Shown here one piece after another: positions 36,249 through 44,844 of a stretch of DNA of 64,000 nt. Both the position numbers and the translations under genes were made by a program. Origin of the DNA: Bradyrhizobium sp. S69 (GTDB lineage Bacteria > Pseudomonadota > Alphaproteobacteria > Rhizobiales > Xanthobacteraceae). A model generated the notes under the pieces. It did no database searches. It was not told where the DNA came from and saw nothing but the letters and a program-made list of their open reading frames with translations. Position 1 is the first letter of the stretch; each line of letters opens with the position of its first letter. The DNA lies in the NCBI RefSeq assembly GCF_009766005.1, contig NZ_LMUK01000046.1:563967-627966 (forward strand), written 5' to 3'.

Positions 36249-37715
36249 TCAGGGACGAGAGTAGTCACTCGAACGCAGGAGATTTGTTCGCTGATTCCCG
36301 GCAGTCATCGTCGGCAGGGATGCGTCGATCGAATAGCTCAATCCATGGGGTGCAAACGTGATCGTTGGTTGCGCGCCAAAATCCTGTGAAGCGAGCTTTT
36401 CGAGCAAGACGCTGCCGAAGCCTTTACGCGCCGGAACGACGACTGGCGGTCCGTCGCGCTCCTGCCAATAAAACTTGAATCTGGCTTCCTCAGCTTCCCC
36501 GTCAACCGACCAGTGAATATCGACCTGGCCCTTGGCCGGCTGCGAGAGCGCACCGTATTTGGCCGCATTGGTCGCGAGTTCATGCAGCAGCAGCGCAAAG
36601 GTCTGCGCTGCCCTGGAATTCAGCATCACGTCCGGGCCGGCAGCCGTGACGCGGTCGGAAAATCCTTCGAACTCGAGCCGGACGATCTCCGCCACCAGAG
36701 CGCCCTGGAATCCCTTGCTCATCAGCGCCGATTGACTGCCTGCGAGTGCCTGCAGGCGCCGCGTAAGTGTGTTGCGCTCCTCGGCGATAGGCTTCGATCC
36801 GACCAAGGTGCGGGCCACGATGGATTGGATCACCGCCAGCAGGTTTCCGCCCCGGTGGGCGAGTTCGCCCATCAGGAACCGCTGGTGCTCTTCAACATGC
36901 TTCCGCTCGGTAATGTCGTAGGCGCAATTGATCGCGCCGGTGACTTCTCCGCGCTCATTCCGGAGCGAGCGGATATTTACGACGGCGGTCACCCGCGAGC
37001 CGTCGGGCCGCTCGATGATTACTTCCTCGTCATTGACCTCCGACACTTTTCCGGAGACTACCCACGCCATGGGGCACTGATCGTGGGGCAGGAAACTTCC
37101 ATCCGGACGGAACATCCTGATCGAGCCGCAGAACCGTTCGCTGTCATCGCCGCGGGCCGGCGTGCGGCCCCACAATTCCGTTGCCCGCTGGTTGAAATCC
37201 TGAATGACGCCACGAGCATCGCAGGCATAGACGGCCGAGGGGCCCAGCTCAAACAGGGTGCGGAAGCGTTCTTCGCTCGCGCGTAACGCAGCTTCGGTCC
37301 GCTTTCGTTCGGTGATATCGCGGACATTGCACTGAACGACCTGCGTGCCGTCCTCATCGTAGCGATTGGCCACGATCTCGACTTCCCGCTTCTCGCCCAA
37401 TTTGGATTCCAACGGCAAATCTTCGTAGCGTACCTGGCCGTTATTCTGCAGCTCCCGAAACGCGGCCTGGCTTGCCTGCTCGTCCTTCAGCAGGCCGATT
37501 TCCCAAAGCTCCTTGCCCAGCAACTCTTCGTGGCGATAGCCGAGCAACTGGGACATGAAAGGATTGGCGTCGGTGATTTTTCGGCTGACGGAGTCCAGGA
37601 TAAGAACGCCGTCGTGGGCAGCCTCGAAAAGCCGGCGATAGCGGATTTCCGATTGGCGAATGGCAACCCGGAAAGCGAGGTCTTCGGCTGTGCCCTGGGT
37701 GATCGGGACATCCAT
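36249..37715 (-). CDS. PAS-domain sensor histidine kinase, HWE/HisKA_2 family
   Basis: 488-residue soluble sensor kinase. PAS 1 spans about residues 22-140 (RYRRLFEAAHDGVLILDSVS) and PAS 2 about 145-275 (FRTLFELGPSAVYACDARGV), each ending in a PAC motif (DITERK). The kinase core begins GELAHRGGNLLAVIQSIVAR, with the phospho-His in the HRxxN-like motif, and has the HWE N-box HELATNAAKYGALS. It has no membrane helix and no adjacent response regulator, so its partner is elsewhere. This family often feeds light or general stress responses. It runs convergent with the GH13 gene. Confidence 0.9.
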   Translation of the reverse strand: MDVPITQGTAEDLAFRVAIRQSEIRYRRLFEAAHDGVLILDSVSRKITDANPFMSQLLGYRHEELLGKELWEIGLLKDEQASQAAFRELQNNGQVRYEDLPLESKLGEKREVEIVANRYDEDGTQVVQCNVRDITERKRTEAALRASEERFRTLFELGPSAVYACDARGVIQDFNQRATELWGRTPARGDDSERFCGSIRMFRPDGSFLPHDQCPMAWVVSGKVSEVNDEEVIIERPDGSRVTAVVNIRSLRNERGEVTGAINCAYDITERKHVEEHQRFLMGELAHRGGNLLAVIQSIVARTLVGSKPIAEERNTLTRRLQALAGSQSALMSKGFQGALVAEIVRLEFEGFSDRVTAAGPDVMLNSRAAQTFALLLHELATNAAKYGALSQPAKGQVDIHWSVDGEAEEARFKFYWQERDGPPVVVPARKGFGSVLLEKLASQDFGAQPTITFAPHGLSYSIDASLPTMTAGNQRTNLLRSSDYSRP

Positions 37716-37908
37716 CTAGCGCGACGTTTCAGGGACGGCAAAGATACCGGGACCATGTCGTCGAGTGTACCGAAAATGCCTGAGGCGCTTCACGTCGAAC
37801 TGTCCGATTGGTGCGCCGGCTGCGCTAGTGGCGACGCAATGCGAAATATGCGCCCGTATTGCAACAGCGCGGTCGGGCAAAAGGTCCCGCTTCCTCCGGG
37901 GAAAAGAG

Positions 37909-37928
37909 AGTGAGCCATATTGCTCATT
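37909..37928. promoter_or_regulatory. Crp/Fnr-architecture palindrome, copy 1
   Basis: AGTGAGCCATATTGCTCATT: perfect TGAGC half-sites separated by six bases, the 5-6-5 layout of Crp/Fnr sites. Confidence 0.5.
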
Positions 37929-37957
37929 CGCCTCCTTAAACTCTTTCGGGGAAATAA

Positions 37958-37977
37958 AGTGAGCAATATTGCTCACT
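37958..37977. promoter_or_regulatory. Crp/Fnr-architecture palindrome, copy 2
   Basis: AGTGAGCAATATTGCTCACT, a perfect 20-base palindrome. Its centre is 49 bases from copy 1 and 142 bases from the start of the small exported protein. Confidence 0.55.
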
Positions 37978-38109
37978 CTCAGGGGCCTCTTGGTCGCCTC
38001 TCCCATCACCTTTAATTGCTCCTCCCACTTTAGCGGATCAGCAATAGGGGGAACGATCCTGACGTCGGGGTATTGGCCTCTCAGAGTTTAACAACGATAG
38101 GAGTACGCA

Positions 38110-38373
38110 ATGATTAGATATGCCGTAATGATCGCCGCCGTGGCCGGAATTTGCAGCGCGATACCTGCTGGAGCGGAAGAGGTTGGGGTCGGTGTTGGCC
38201 CTGTTGGCGTAACGGTTGGACAGGGGCACGGAGATCATGACAGGGATCGCGACCGTGATGTCATACGCGACCGTGATCATCGGGACGACAACAAAACCGT
38301 CATCATCAAAAAGGGCGATCACGACAGGGATGTCGACCATGATCGCCGACCTGCTATTATCGACAGACAGTAA
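38110..38373 (+). CDS. Small exported Asp/Arg/His-rich protein
   Basis: 87 residues. Signal peptide MIRYAVMIAAVAGICSAIPA with cleavage near AGA-EE, then a short Gly/Val segment (VGVGVGPVGVTVGQG) and a charged repeat region built of DHDRDRDRD-like units ending RRPAIIDRQ. The mature chain is almost wholly Asp/Arg/His and is probably disordered. Metal or polyanion binding is a guess. AGGAG precedes the ATG, and a strong terminator follows 10 bases after the stop, so it is a monocistronic gene. Confidence 0.75.
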   Translation: MIRYAVMIAAVAGICSAIPAGAEEVGVGVGPVGVTVGQGHGDHDRDRDRDVIRDRDHRDDNKTVIIKKGDHDRDVDHDRRPAIIDRQ

Positions 38374-38383
38374 TCGGATTTTA

Positions 38384-38412
38384 GCGGCCCCCAAAACGGG
38401 GGCCGCCTTTTT
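38384..38412 (+). terminator. Rho-independent terminator
   Basis: Perfect 9-base stem GCGGCCCCC/GGGGGCCGC, loop AAAAC, followed by CTTTTTG. It ends the small exported protein gene. Confidence 0.9.
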
Positions 38413-38480
38413 GTGTTTAGGGCAGCCATCGTCGCCTTGAAAATTCCTGGAGCGGCTGAAGAACGCGCGGCAACGGTCGG

Positions 38481-39173
38481 CTAGACCTTGCTTGATGGAT
38501 CATCCCGCTCCAGCTCGGGCTTTTCATGCAAAACAGCGTTCAACAGTGAATTGTGAACCTCTATCTTTCCGTTGTAGCTGATGAGTCCAAGTTTTCGGAA
38601 TTTGTTCATAAAGAAGCTCACGCGGGATCGAGTCGTCCCAATCATCTCGGCCAATGTTTCCTGACTCATGTCCAATAGAATAGGCTGAGGTCTGCCTTCC
38701 TTGCCGAAATGCGCGAGCAAAAGAAGAAGGCGCGCGAGTCGCTTCTCGCTCGAATTAAAAAGCTGGTCGATCAAGTCTTCTTCTACCCGGCTGTTCCGCG
38801 TCAAGAGATACGCCATGAACAGTTCAGAAAATTTCGGCTCGTTATGAAGGATGGCAATCATCGCTTCTTTGGTTATCGAGGTGATCACACATTGCTCCAT
38901 CGCGGTTGTGGTCGCGATGCGCAATGGGTGGCCGTTAAGGCACCCCTCGCCGAAAAACTGGCCCGGCTCTAGAATCCCGACGACCGCTTCTTTGCCGTGC
39001 TCGGATAGGACAGTGAGCTTGACGCTACCCTTTTGGATATAAAAAACAGCATCCGCCACGTCTCCTTGCCCGAAGACTTGCTGGTTTTTCTCAAATTCCA
39101 AGATCGTTTTGCCCGTCCCTACCTTGGAGAGAAAGGCTTTGGGATCGAACCCTTCACCGGCGAGTTTCCCCAC
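38481..39173 (-). CDS. Crp/Fnr-family transcription regulator
   Basis: 230 residues, GTG start set by AAGGAGG. The N-terminal cyclic-nucleotide-binding-type beta barrel (QQVFGQGDVADAVFYIQKGS, then EPGQFFGEGCLNGHPLR) is followed by a dimer helix and a C-terminal winged HTH (MSQETLAEMIGTTRSRVSFF). It has no FNR-type N-terminal cysteine cluster, so it is not an Fe-S oxygen sensor; the effector is unknown. Paralogues of this RSRVSFF type are common in rhizobia. A 5-6-5 dyad lies upstream at 39345. Confidence 0.9.
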   Translation of the reverse strand: MGKLAGEGFDPKAFLSKVGTGKTILEFEKNQQVFGQGDVADAVFYIQKGSVKLTVLSEHGKEAVVGILEPGQFFGEGCLNGHPLRIATTTAMEQCVITSITKEAMIAILHNEPKFSELFMAYLLTRNSRVEEDLIDQLFNSSEKRLARLLLLLAHFGKEGRPQPILLDMSQETLAEMIGTTRSRVSFFMNKFRKLGLISYNGKIEVHNSLLNAVLHEKPELERDDPSSKV

Positions 39174-39344
39174 GGGAGCCTCCTTTGCCCCGATGAACCT
39201 GCGCGCCTCTCATTATAGCGATTTCAACGCCGAAAATGAAGTGACTACCCAGGTAACGAAGCAAATTTGACCGGCCGGAGGGAGTGCCACGGAGGTCTAC
39301 GGGACTCTCTTGTCGGGGTTGGTTACGTGCCATTTTTTCAGAAA

Positions 39345-39362
39345 CTGATCAATATTGACCAG
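39345..39362. promoter_or_regulatory. Crp/Fnr-architecture dyad upstream of the regulator
   Basis: CTGATCAATATTGACCAG, one mismatch between arms. TGATC and GACCA are separated by the same six bases (AATATT) as in the palindrome at 37958. It lies 172 bases upstream of the regulator start and 107 before the zinc-ribbon gene. Confidence 0.45.
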
Positions 39363-39468
39363 CCGATTCGGAAACCGGGAGAGCATGCTGGTTCGATCAC
39401 CGCCCCACGTCGGCATCTACCGGTGACTGAGAGTTTTACGCTCCCGCCTGATCGAAAGGTGGAATGCA

Positions 39469-39699
39469 ATGACCGATTACCCAGCCGCAATCCCACTGCT
39501 CGCGATTCAGCGACTCCGCTGCCCGAAATGCCAAACGCGGATGATACCTTCGCGCATCTCGCCGGGGCCTACAGGATTCGAACTTCGTACGTTCGACTGC
39601 TCCAAATGCGATTATGTCGAAAAAGTCGTCATCGCGTCAGATCCGATGAAGTCGGGAGATGTTGGCTGGCTCGTTGGCGAATTACAGTCGCCAACCTAG
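39469..39699 (+). CDS. Small zinc-ribbon protein
   Basis: 76 residues with two CxxC knuckles, CPKCQTRM near residue 18 and FDCSKCDYV near residue 43, spaced as in a single zinc ribbon. The rest is unremarkable and there is no signal peptide. Similar short proteins are common in Bradyrhizobium and uncharacterised. AGGTGG lies upstream of the ATG. Divergent from the Crp/Fnr gene. Confidence 0.7.
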   Translation: MTDYPAAIPLLAIQRLRCPKCQTRMIPSRISPGPTGFELRTFDCSKCDYVEKVVIASDPMKSGDVGWLVGELQSPT

Positions 39700-40163
39700 A
39701 TCGTGCCAGCACTCGACGATATCGCAAAGCCCGGATCCAAGACTCTTGATCGCACCCTTTCGCTGGTCGCGGCAAAGTCCGCGCGCAAACTTCCTAACCG
39801 CCTCCAGGCGATTGCCCAAGACACACCAAATCGACTGCCGCCCGCGCCACCCAGTGGCGATCGAACCCGGTCTCCGGTGCCAGTCTCCCGAAAACGGGAA
39901 TATTCCGGGTGGCGGCCGGAGCGTTCGGCAAACCGCCTCGCATTTGGTGAACGCGGGAGCCTGGAGACGGTCCACCAAACCGCAAAAGCCTGCCAATTGT
40001 AGGTCTTTTTGCTGGTCGGGGAGCTAGTTTCGCCGACGCCGCACCTGCCCGGCTGCCGCTTGCAAGCAAATCCAACGTTCGTTAGCCTCGCAAGGCGATC
40101 GCTAACAATATGGCCAGCCTTCAAGCGCCAAGCCAAAAATGAACGACGCGAGGAGGAGGAAAA
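39700..40163. other. Gap upstream of the ABC importer operon
   Basis: 464 bases. Operator site 5 is at 40070-40087 and a half-site CTAAC lies at 40102-40106. A GTG-initiated frame at 39703-40002 shows no recognisable family and no clear ribosome site, so it is not called. Confidence 0.5.
40070..40087. promoter_or_regulatory. Operator site 5, CCAAC-N4-GTTAG variant
   Basis: ATCCAACGTTCGTTAGCC, 77 bases upstream of the ABC importer operon. One core substitution relative to the consensus; a further half-site CTAAC follows at 40102. Confidence 0.6.
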
Positions 40164-40961
40164 TTGGCCTTTGCGGGTGAAAGCGCCGGTCCGGTACTGC
40201 AATGCCAGTCCGTCGAGCGACGCTTTGGCGGGATCGTGGCGCTCAATGGCATCGACATGCAGATCGAGCGCGGCGAGATCTTCGGCCTGGTCGGCCCCAA
40301 CGGATGCGGCAAAACCACCCTTACCAATGCGATCACCGGGTTCTATCCGCCGCAGCGCGGGCGCATCCTGCTCAATGGGCGCGACATCACCGGCCTGGCA
40401 CCGCACTACATCGCGACCCTGGGCGTAGCACGCACCTTCCAGAACCTGGCGCTGTTCAACGGCATGAGCGTGCTCGACAACATCCTTCTCGGCCGCCACA
40501 TCCACATGAAGCCCAGCGTGGTGCGCACCGCATTGTATTGGTGGCTCGCGCGCCAGGACGAAACGGTGAACCGGGCCGCGGTCGAGGATGTCATCGATTT
40601 CCTGCAACTCGAAGGCGTGCGCGACGAACTCGTCGATGGGCTTCCGATCGGGCTCAAGAAGCGGGTCGAATTGGCGCGCGCGCTGGCCGCCGAACCAAAC
40701 TTCCTGGTGCTCGATGAGCCGATGGCGGGAATGAACCAGGAAGAAAAGGAATATATGGCGCGGTTTATCCTCGATGCCCGCGACGAGCGCGGCGTCACCG
40801 TGCTGTTGATCGAACATCATATGGACGTCATCACCGGCATCTGCGATCGCATGCTGGCGTTGAATTACGGCGCGATGATCGGCAGCGGCATTCCGGCCGA
40901 CGTGGTAGCCGACCCGCGGGTCGTCGAGGCCTATATCGGGGGCGCGCATGCCGCGCGCTGA
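40164..40961 (+). CDS. LivG-type ABC importer ATPase
   Basis: 265-residue ATPase of a branched-chain amino acid/carboxylate (HAAT) importer. Walker A is GPNGCGKTT (near 39), RTFQNLALFNGMSVLDNILL is typical of LivG, the signature reads LPIGLKKRVELARAL instead of LSGGQ (a LivG habit), and Walker B is FLVLDEPMAG. The TTG start at 40164 is fixed by the strong AGGAGGAGG just upstream. First gene of a six-gene operon under operator site 5; it overlaps the ligase gene by 14 bases. Confidence 0.92.
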   Translation: MAFAGESAGPVLQCQSVERRFGGIVALNGIDMQIERGEIFGLVGPNGCGKTTLTNAITGFYPPQRGRILLNGRDITGLAPHYIATLGVARTFQNLALFNGMSVLDNILLGRHIHMKPSVVRTALYWWLARQDETVNRAAVEDVIDFLQLEGVRDELVDGLPIGLKKRVELARALAAEPNFLVLDEPMAGMNQEEKEYMARFILDARDERGVTVLLIEHHMDVITGICDRMLALNYGAMIGSGIPADVVADPRVVEAYIGGAHAAR

Positions 40962-42873
40962 CCAGACGGCAGCCTGGAACTTCGAAATCGACACCACGCT
41001 GATCCGCGTGCTGGCTCGCAACGCCGAAGCCTTCCCGGACCGCGTGGCGATGCGTGAAAAAAACAAGGGCATCTGGCAGGAAACGACGTGGCGGCAGTTG
41101 CAGGAAATCGTGCTGCGCTGTGCCGCGGGTCTCGAGACGCTGGGTTTCAAGGCCGGCGAAGTCATGTTGGTGCTCGGCGACAACCGGCCCCGGCTGTATG
41201 CCGGCATGCTGGCGGCCGGCGCGCTCGGCGGCTATGCGATGCCGGCCTACCCGGACGCAACGCTCGACGAAATCCGGCATTTCGTGCACGAGGCCGGCGC
41301 ACGATTTGCGCTCGCGGAAGATCAGGAACAGGTCGACAAGATGCTCGAGTTGCGCGACCAGGGCGCAGCGATCGAGTACATCATCTATGACGATCCGCGC
41401 GGCCTGACCGCCTATGCCAATCCGGGCCTGTTGTCGTGGGACGCAGTCCAGGCCAAGGGGGCGGAACAGCTTTCGGTCAACAGCGATGCACAGGCTGAAC
41501 TGATCGCCCGCGCGCGCCCCGATGATCCCGCCGTGTTCGTGCATTCGTCCGGCAGCACCGGCAAGCCGAAGGGCGTCGTGCTCTCGCATCGCAACCTGCT
41601 GGCTGGCGTGCGCAACGCCTATCAGGGCAAGGCGTTCGATTTCGGCGAAAGCATTCTGGCCTATCTGCCGATGGCCTGGGTCGGTGACTTCGCGGTGACG
41701 ATGGGCGCCGGTGTGGCGCTGCATTTCACCATCAACATTCCCGAACGCCAGGAAACCGTGCTGCAGAACCTTCGCGAGATCGCGCCGACATTCTATCTCG
41801 CCGCGCCGCGCAGCTGGGACAACATGTTGACCGCGATCCAGGTGCGCGTCGAGGATTCCTCCTGGCTGAAGAAGCGCACGTACGAGTTCTTCATGGCATC
41901 GGCCATTGCCGCCGAAAAGCGAAAGCTCGACGGCAAGGAACCGACCTTGAAGCAGCGGCTGCTGGCCCCATTCGGTGAATGGCTGGTCTCCGGGCCGATC
42001 AAGGACCAGTTCGGCCTCATCCGGTTGCGTGGCGCCTTCACCGGCGGCGAGGCCATGGGCGAAGACACCTTCGTGTTTTACCGCGCGCTCGGCATCAAGC
42101 TGCGTCAGCTTTACGGCCAGACTGAAAGCAGCGCCTACAACGCCATCCAGAGCATCAATGAAGTGCGGCTGCACACGGTCGGACGCCCGCTGCCGGGTGT
42201 CGAACTCAGGATCAGCGACGCCGGCGAAATCCTGGTCCGGTCAGGCAGCGTGTTCAGTGGCTATTTCAAGCAGGAAGAGGCCACCCGCGAAAGCCTCGAA
42301 GACGGCTGGCTGCGCACCGGCGATGCCGGCTACGTCGAGCCGGACGGCCATCTTGTCGTGCTCGGACGGCTGTCCGATGTCGTCCATACCGCCAAGGGAG
42401 AGCGGTATATTCCCAATTACATCGAGAACCGCCTGAAGTTCAGCCCCTATATCAAGGACGCCGCGGTCATCGGACGCGGCCGGGATACGCTGGCAGCCCT
42501 GATCTGCATCGACAAGGAGGCGGTCGGCCTGTGGGCCGAACTGCGCGGCATTTCCTATATTTCCTATGCTGATTTATCGCAGAAGCCGCAGGTGATCGAA
42601 CTCGTCGCCTCCGCGGTCAAGCACGTCAACAGCACGCTGCTGGAGGGATTGCAGCTGCGGCAATTCGTCTGCCTGCATAAGGAGTTCGACGCCGACGACG
42701 GCGAGATCACGCGAACGCGCAAGATCCGCCGCAACGTCGTCGAGGAGCGTTACCAGCCGATCATCGAAGCGATTTACGATCGAAAACGCACGGTCCTGAT
42801 GCAGGCGCAGGTCAGCTACGAGTCGGGCGAAGTCAGTGTCATCGAGCGAACGCTTTCGGTACAGGAGGCGTGA
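40948..42873 (+). CDS. Long-chain-type acyl-CoA synthetase embedded in importer operon
   Basis: 641-residue AMP-forming ligase of the FadD15/long-chain acyl-CoA synthetase type. VFVHSSGSTGKPKGVVLSH is near residue 192, RQLYGQTESSAYN near 388, DGWLRTGDAGYVEPDGHLVV near 455, followed by the GRLSDVVHTAKGERYIPNYI block. The C-terminal Lys region is in ITRTRKIRRNV. It sits between livG and livH, translationally overlapping the former, which implies that the transported acid is immediately thioesterified. Confidence 0.92.
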   Translation: MPRADQTAAWNFEIDTTLIRVLARNAEAFPDRVAMREKNKGIWQETTWRQLQEIVLRCAAGLETLGFKAGEVMLVLGDNRPRLYAGMLAAGALGGYAMPAYPDATLDEIRHFVHEAGARFALAEDQEQVDKMLELRDQGAAIEYIIYDDPRGLTAYANPGLLSWDAVQAKGAEQLSVNSDAQAELIARARPDDPAVFVHSSGSTGKPKGVVLSHRNLLAGVRNAYQGKAFDFGESILAYLPMAWVGDFAVTMGAGVALHFTINIPERQETVLQNLREIAPTFYLAAPRSWDNMLTAIQVRVEDSSWLKKRTYEFFMASAIAAEKRKLDGKEPTLKQRLLAPFGEWLVSGPIKDQFGLIRLRGAFTGGEAMGEDTFVFYRALGIKLRQLYGQTESSAYNAIQSINEVRLHTVGRPLPGVELRISDAGEILVRSGSVFSGYFKQEEATRESLEDGWLRTGDAGYVEPDGHLVVLGRLSDVVHTAKGERYIPNYIENRLKFSPYIKDAAVIGRGRDTLAALICIDKEAVGLWAELRGISYISYADLSQKPQVIELVASAVKHVNSTLLEGLQLRQFVCLHKEFDADDGEITRTRKIRRNVVEERYQPIIEAIYDRKRTVLMQAQVSYESGEVSVIERTLSVQEA

Positions 42874-42875
42874 CG

Positions 42876-43763
42876 ATGGATTGGGCACTGCTGGCTGAAT
42901 CGGCCACCAATGGCGGCCTCGTCGGCCTGATGTATTCCCTGGTCGCGATGGGCATCGTGCTGATCTACAAATCGTCCTCGGTGCCCAATCTGGCGCAGGG
43001 CTCGATGACGATGCTGGGCGCCTATGTGGTGCTTGCGTTCGCCAACAATGCCAAAGCGCCGATCTGGCTCGCGATTATGCTGGCGATCGTGACGATGTTC
43101 GGCGTCGGCATGGCGATCGAGCGGGTCGCGCTGCGCCGGCTGGCCGGCCGGCCCATCATCATGATTCTGATGATGACGCTTGGGCTGGAAATCCTGCTGC
43201 GGGCGGGCGCGATGACGATCTGGGGCGGCACCGGCCGCCCGATGCCGCTCGGCATCAGCGACGATCCGCTGTTCCTGGGCTCGATGCTGATCAACCGCAC
43301 CTATGCGGTCGGCGCCGCCGTCGCCATCGTGATGTTCGGCCTGTTCATGCTGTTCTTCCGGACCCGGATGGGTGTCGTGCTGCGCGCCATTTCCGACGAC
43401 TACACCGCGGCATGGTCGGTGGGAATCTCGGTCGAGCGCGGGGTGGCGCTGTCTTGGGCGATGTCGGCGGTGGTGGCGACGGTCGCGGGGGTGCTGTGGG
43501 CGTCGGTGCAGGGCGTCGATCAGTCACTCGCGCAATTGCTGCTCAAGGGGGTGACGGTCGCCGTTCTCGGCGGGCTGGACAGTCTCGGCGGCGCGCTGCT
43601 CGCGGGCATGCTGCTCGGCATCGTCGAAGGCGTCTCCGCCAGTTTTCTCGATCCGGTGCTCGGCGGCGCCAGTCGCGACCTGGTCGATGCGGCAATGCTG
43701 ATGCTGACCATCATGCTTCGACCGCACGGCCTGTACGGCCGTCACGACATCGAGAGGATCTGA
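42876..43763 (+). CDS. LivH-type ABC importer permease
   Basis: 295-residue inner-membrane permease with about eight helices. It begins MDWALLAESATNGGLVGLMY, and ALGIVLIYKSSSVPNLAQGS-like residues (here VAMGIVLIYKSSSVPNLAQG) are the LivH hallmark. GGLDSLGGALLAGMLLGIVE lies near the C-terminus. AGGAGG seven bases upstream fixes ATG 42876; a GTG six bases earlier is less well placed. Pairs with the next permease. Confidence 0.92.
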   Translation: MDWALLAESATNGGLVGLMYSLVAMGIVLIYKSSSVPNLAQGSMTMLGAYVVLAFANNAKAPIWLAIMLAIVTMFGVGMAIERVALRRLAGRPIIMILMMTLGLEILLRAGAMTIWGGTGRPMPLGISDDPLFLGSMLINRTYAVGAAVAIVMFGLFMLFFRTRMGVVLRAISDDYTAAWSVGISVERGVALSWAMSAVVATVAGVLWASVQGVDQSLAQLLLKGVTVAVLGGLDSLGGALLAGMLLGIVEGVSASFLDPVLGGASRDLVDAAMLMLTIMLRPHGLYGRHDIERI

Positions 43764-43767
43764 GCCG

Positions 43768-44841
43768 ATGCTGTTCCGGCAGGCCGGTATTTTTCACACG
43801 GACTATGCCGCCGACCGGGCGCTGTTTCCGATCGCCGCCGACCGCTGGATGATCGGCATCCTGCTGACGTTCGGCCTTGTCGCGCCGCTGCTGGTCAATT
43901 CGCTTTATCTCAGCAGCTATCTGTTGCCGTGGTTGATATGGACCGCCGGCGCGCTTGGCCTCAATCTCATTCTCGGATGGGCCGGGCAATTCCACCTCGG
44001 CTATGCCGCGGTGATGGGGATCGGCGCCTATGCGACGGTTCATGCCACCAGGGCCGGCATCCCCTGGGAAATCGCCATCGTGCTCGGCGGATCGACCGCT
44101 GCCATCATCGGCGTGGGCTTTGCGTTCGCCGCGTTGCGGGTCAAGGGCCTGTATCTGGCGCTGAGCACGCTTGCCCTGCAATTCGTGATGGACTGGGTGA
44201 TCTCGCACGTTCCGGCCATCAGCGGCGGCACCCAGGCCACGCTGCAGGCGCCCGACATCAGGTTGTTGGGATTGCCTGTGACGTCGGACGCTGGATTGTA
44301 CTACGTGGCGCTGGTGTGGTGCATCCTGGTGACGTCCTTCATGCTCAATTTGCGGCGCACGGCGCTCGGCCGCGCTCTGATCGCGGTACGGGAAAAGGAC
44401 TTCGCGGCAGCGGTCATCGGCGTCAACAGTTTCTATTTCAAGCTGGTGGCTTTTTCGACCTCCTCGTTCATCGGCGGCGTCACCGGAGCCATCCTGATCG
44501 GCACGTTCTATCACGCGGTCACGCCCGAACAGTTTTCCGTCGATGTTTCGATCCAGGCTCTGGCAATGGTGATCGTCGGCGGATTGGGCAGCATCATCGG
44601 CAGCTATTTCGGCGCGGCATTCATTCTGCTGATGCCCGGCGCCATCAACAGCCTGATCTCATGGGCGGCGATCCGCTTCGGATTTTCGCTCAGCATCGAG
44701 ACGCTGGCCCATCTGCCGCAGGCGCTGTACGGCGCGCTGATCATCGGCTTCCTGCTGATCGAGCCGCTCGGGTTAGGGAAGATCTACAACAACATCCGCG
44801 ACTATCTGCTGGTCTGGCCGTTCGGCTATGTGAAGAAGTAG
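43768..44841 (+). CDS. LivM-type ABC importer permease
   Basis: 357-residue permease, multi-helix. GALGLNLILGWAGQFHLGYA near residue 55 and FAALRVKGLYLALSTLALQF near 113 are LivM signatures, with VIVGGLGSIIGSYFGAAFIL in the C-terminal half. It starts four bases after livH and is followed three bases later by livF. Confidence 0.93.
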   Translation: MLFRQAGIFHTDYAADRALFPIAADRWMIGILLTFGLVAPLLVNSLYLSSYLLPWLIWTAGALGLNLILGWAGQFHLGYAAVMGIGAYATVHATRAGIPWEIAIVLGGSTAAIIGVGFAFAALRVKGLYLALSTLALQFVMDWVISHVPAISGGTQATLQAPDIRLLGLPVTSDAGLYYVALVWCILVTSFMLNLRRTALGRALIAVREKDFAAAVIGVNSFYFKLVAFSTSSFIGGVTGAILIGTFYHAVTPEQFSVDVSIQALAMVIVGGLGSIIGSYFGAAFILLMPGAINSLISWAAIRFGFSLSIETLAHLPQALYGALIIGFLLIEPLGLGKIYNNIRDYLLVWPFGYVKK

Positions 44842-44844
44842 CGC

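Larger units (their letters stand above)
37716..38109. other. Gap with two tandem TGAGC-N6-GCTCA palindromes
   Basis: About 390 bases between the kinase start and the small exported protein. It holds a degenerate tandem duplication, period about 50 bases (around CGGGGAAA at 37897 and 37947), each copy carrying a palindrome (annotated separately). No convincing gene. Confidence 0.5.

Noticed and set aside
37716..38009. 97-codon minus-strand frame through the tandem palindromes
   Set aside because: It runs through the regulatory repeats and overlaps the kinase promoter; composition does not support a gene.
39850..39900. tRNA-like GGGTTCGATC on the minus strand
   Set aside because: The bases around the T-loop do not pair into a T-stem and no acceptor or anticodon stem is found.
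39703..40002. GTG-initiated 99-codon frame between the zinc-ribbon gene and the importer
   Set aside because: No good ribosome site, no recognisable family, Arg/Pro-rich shadow-like composition.
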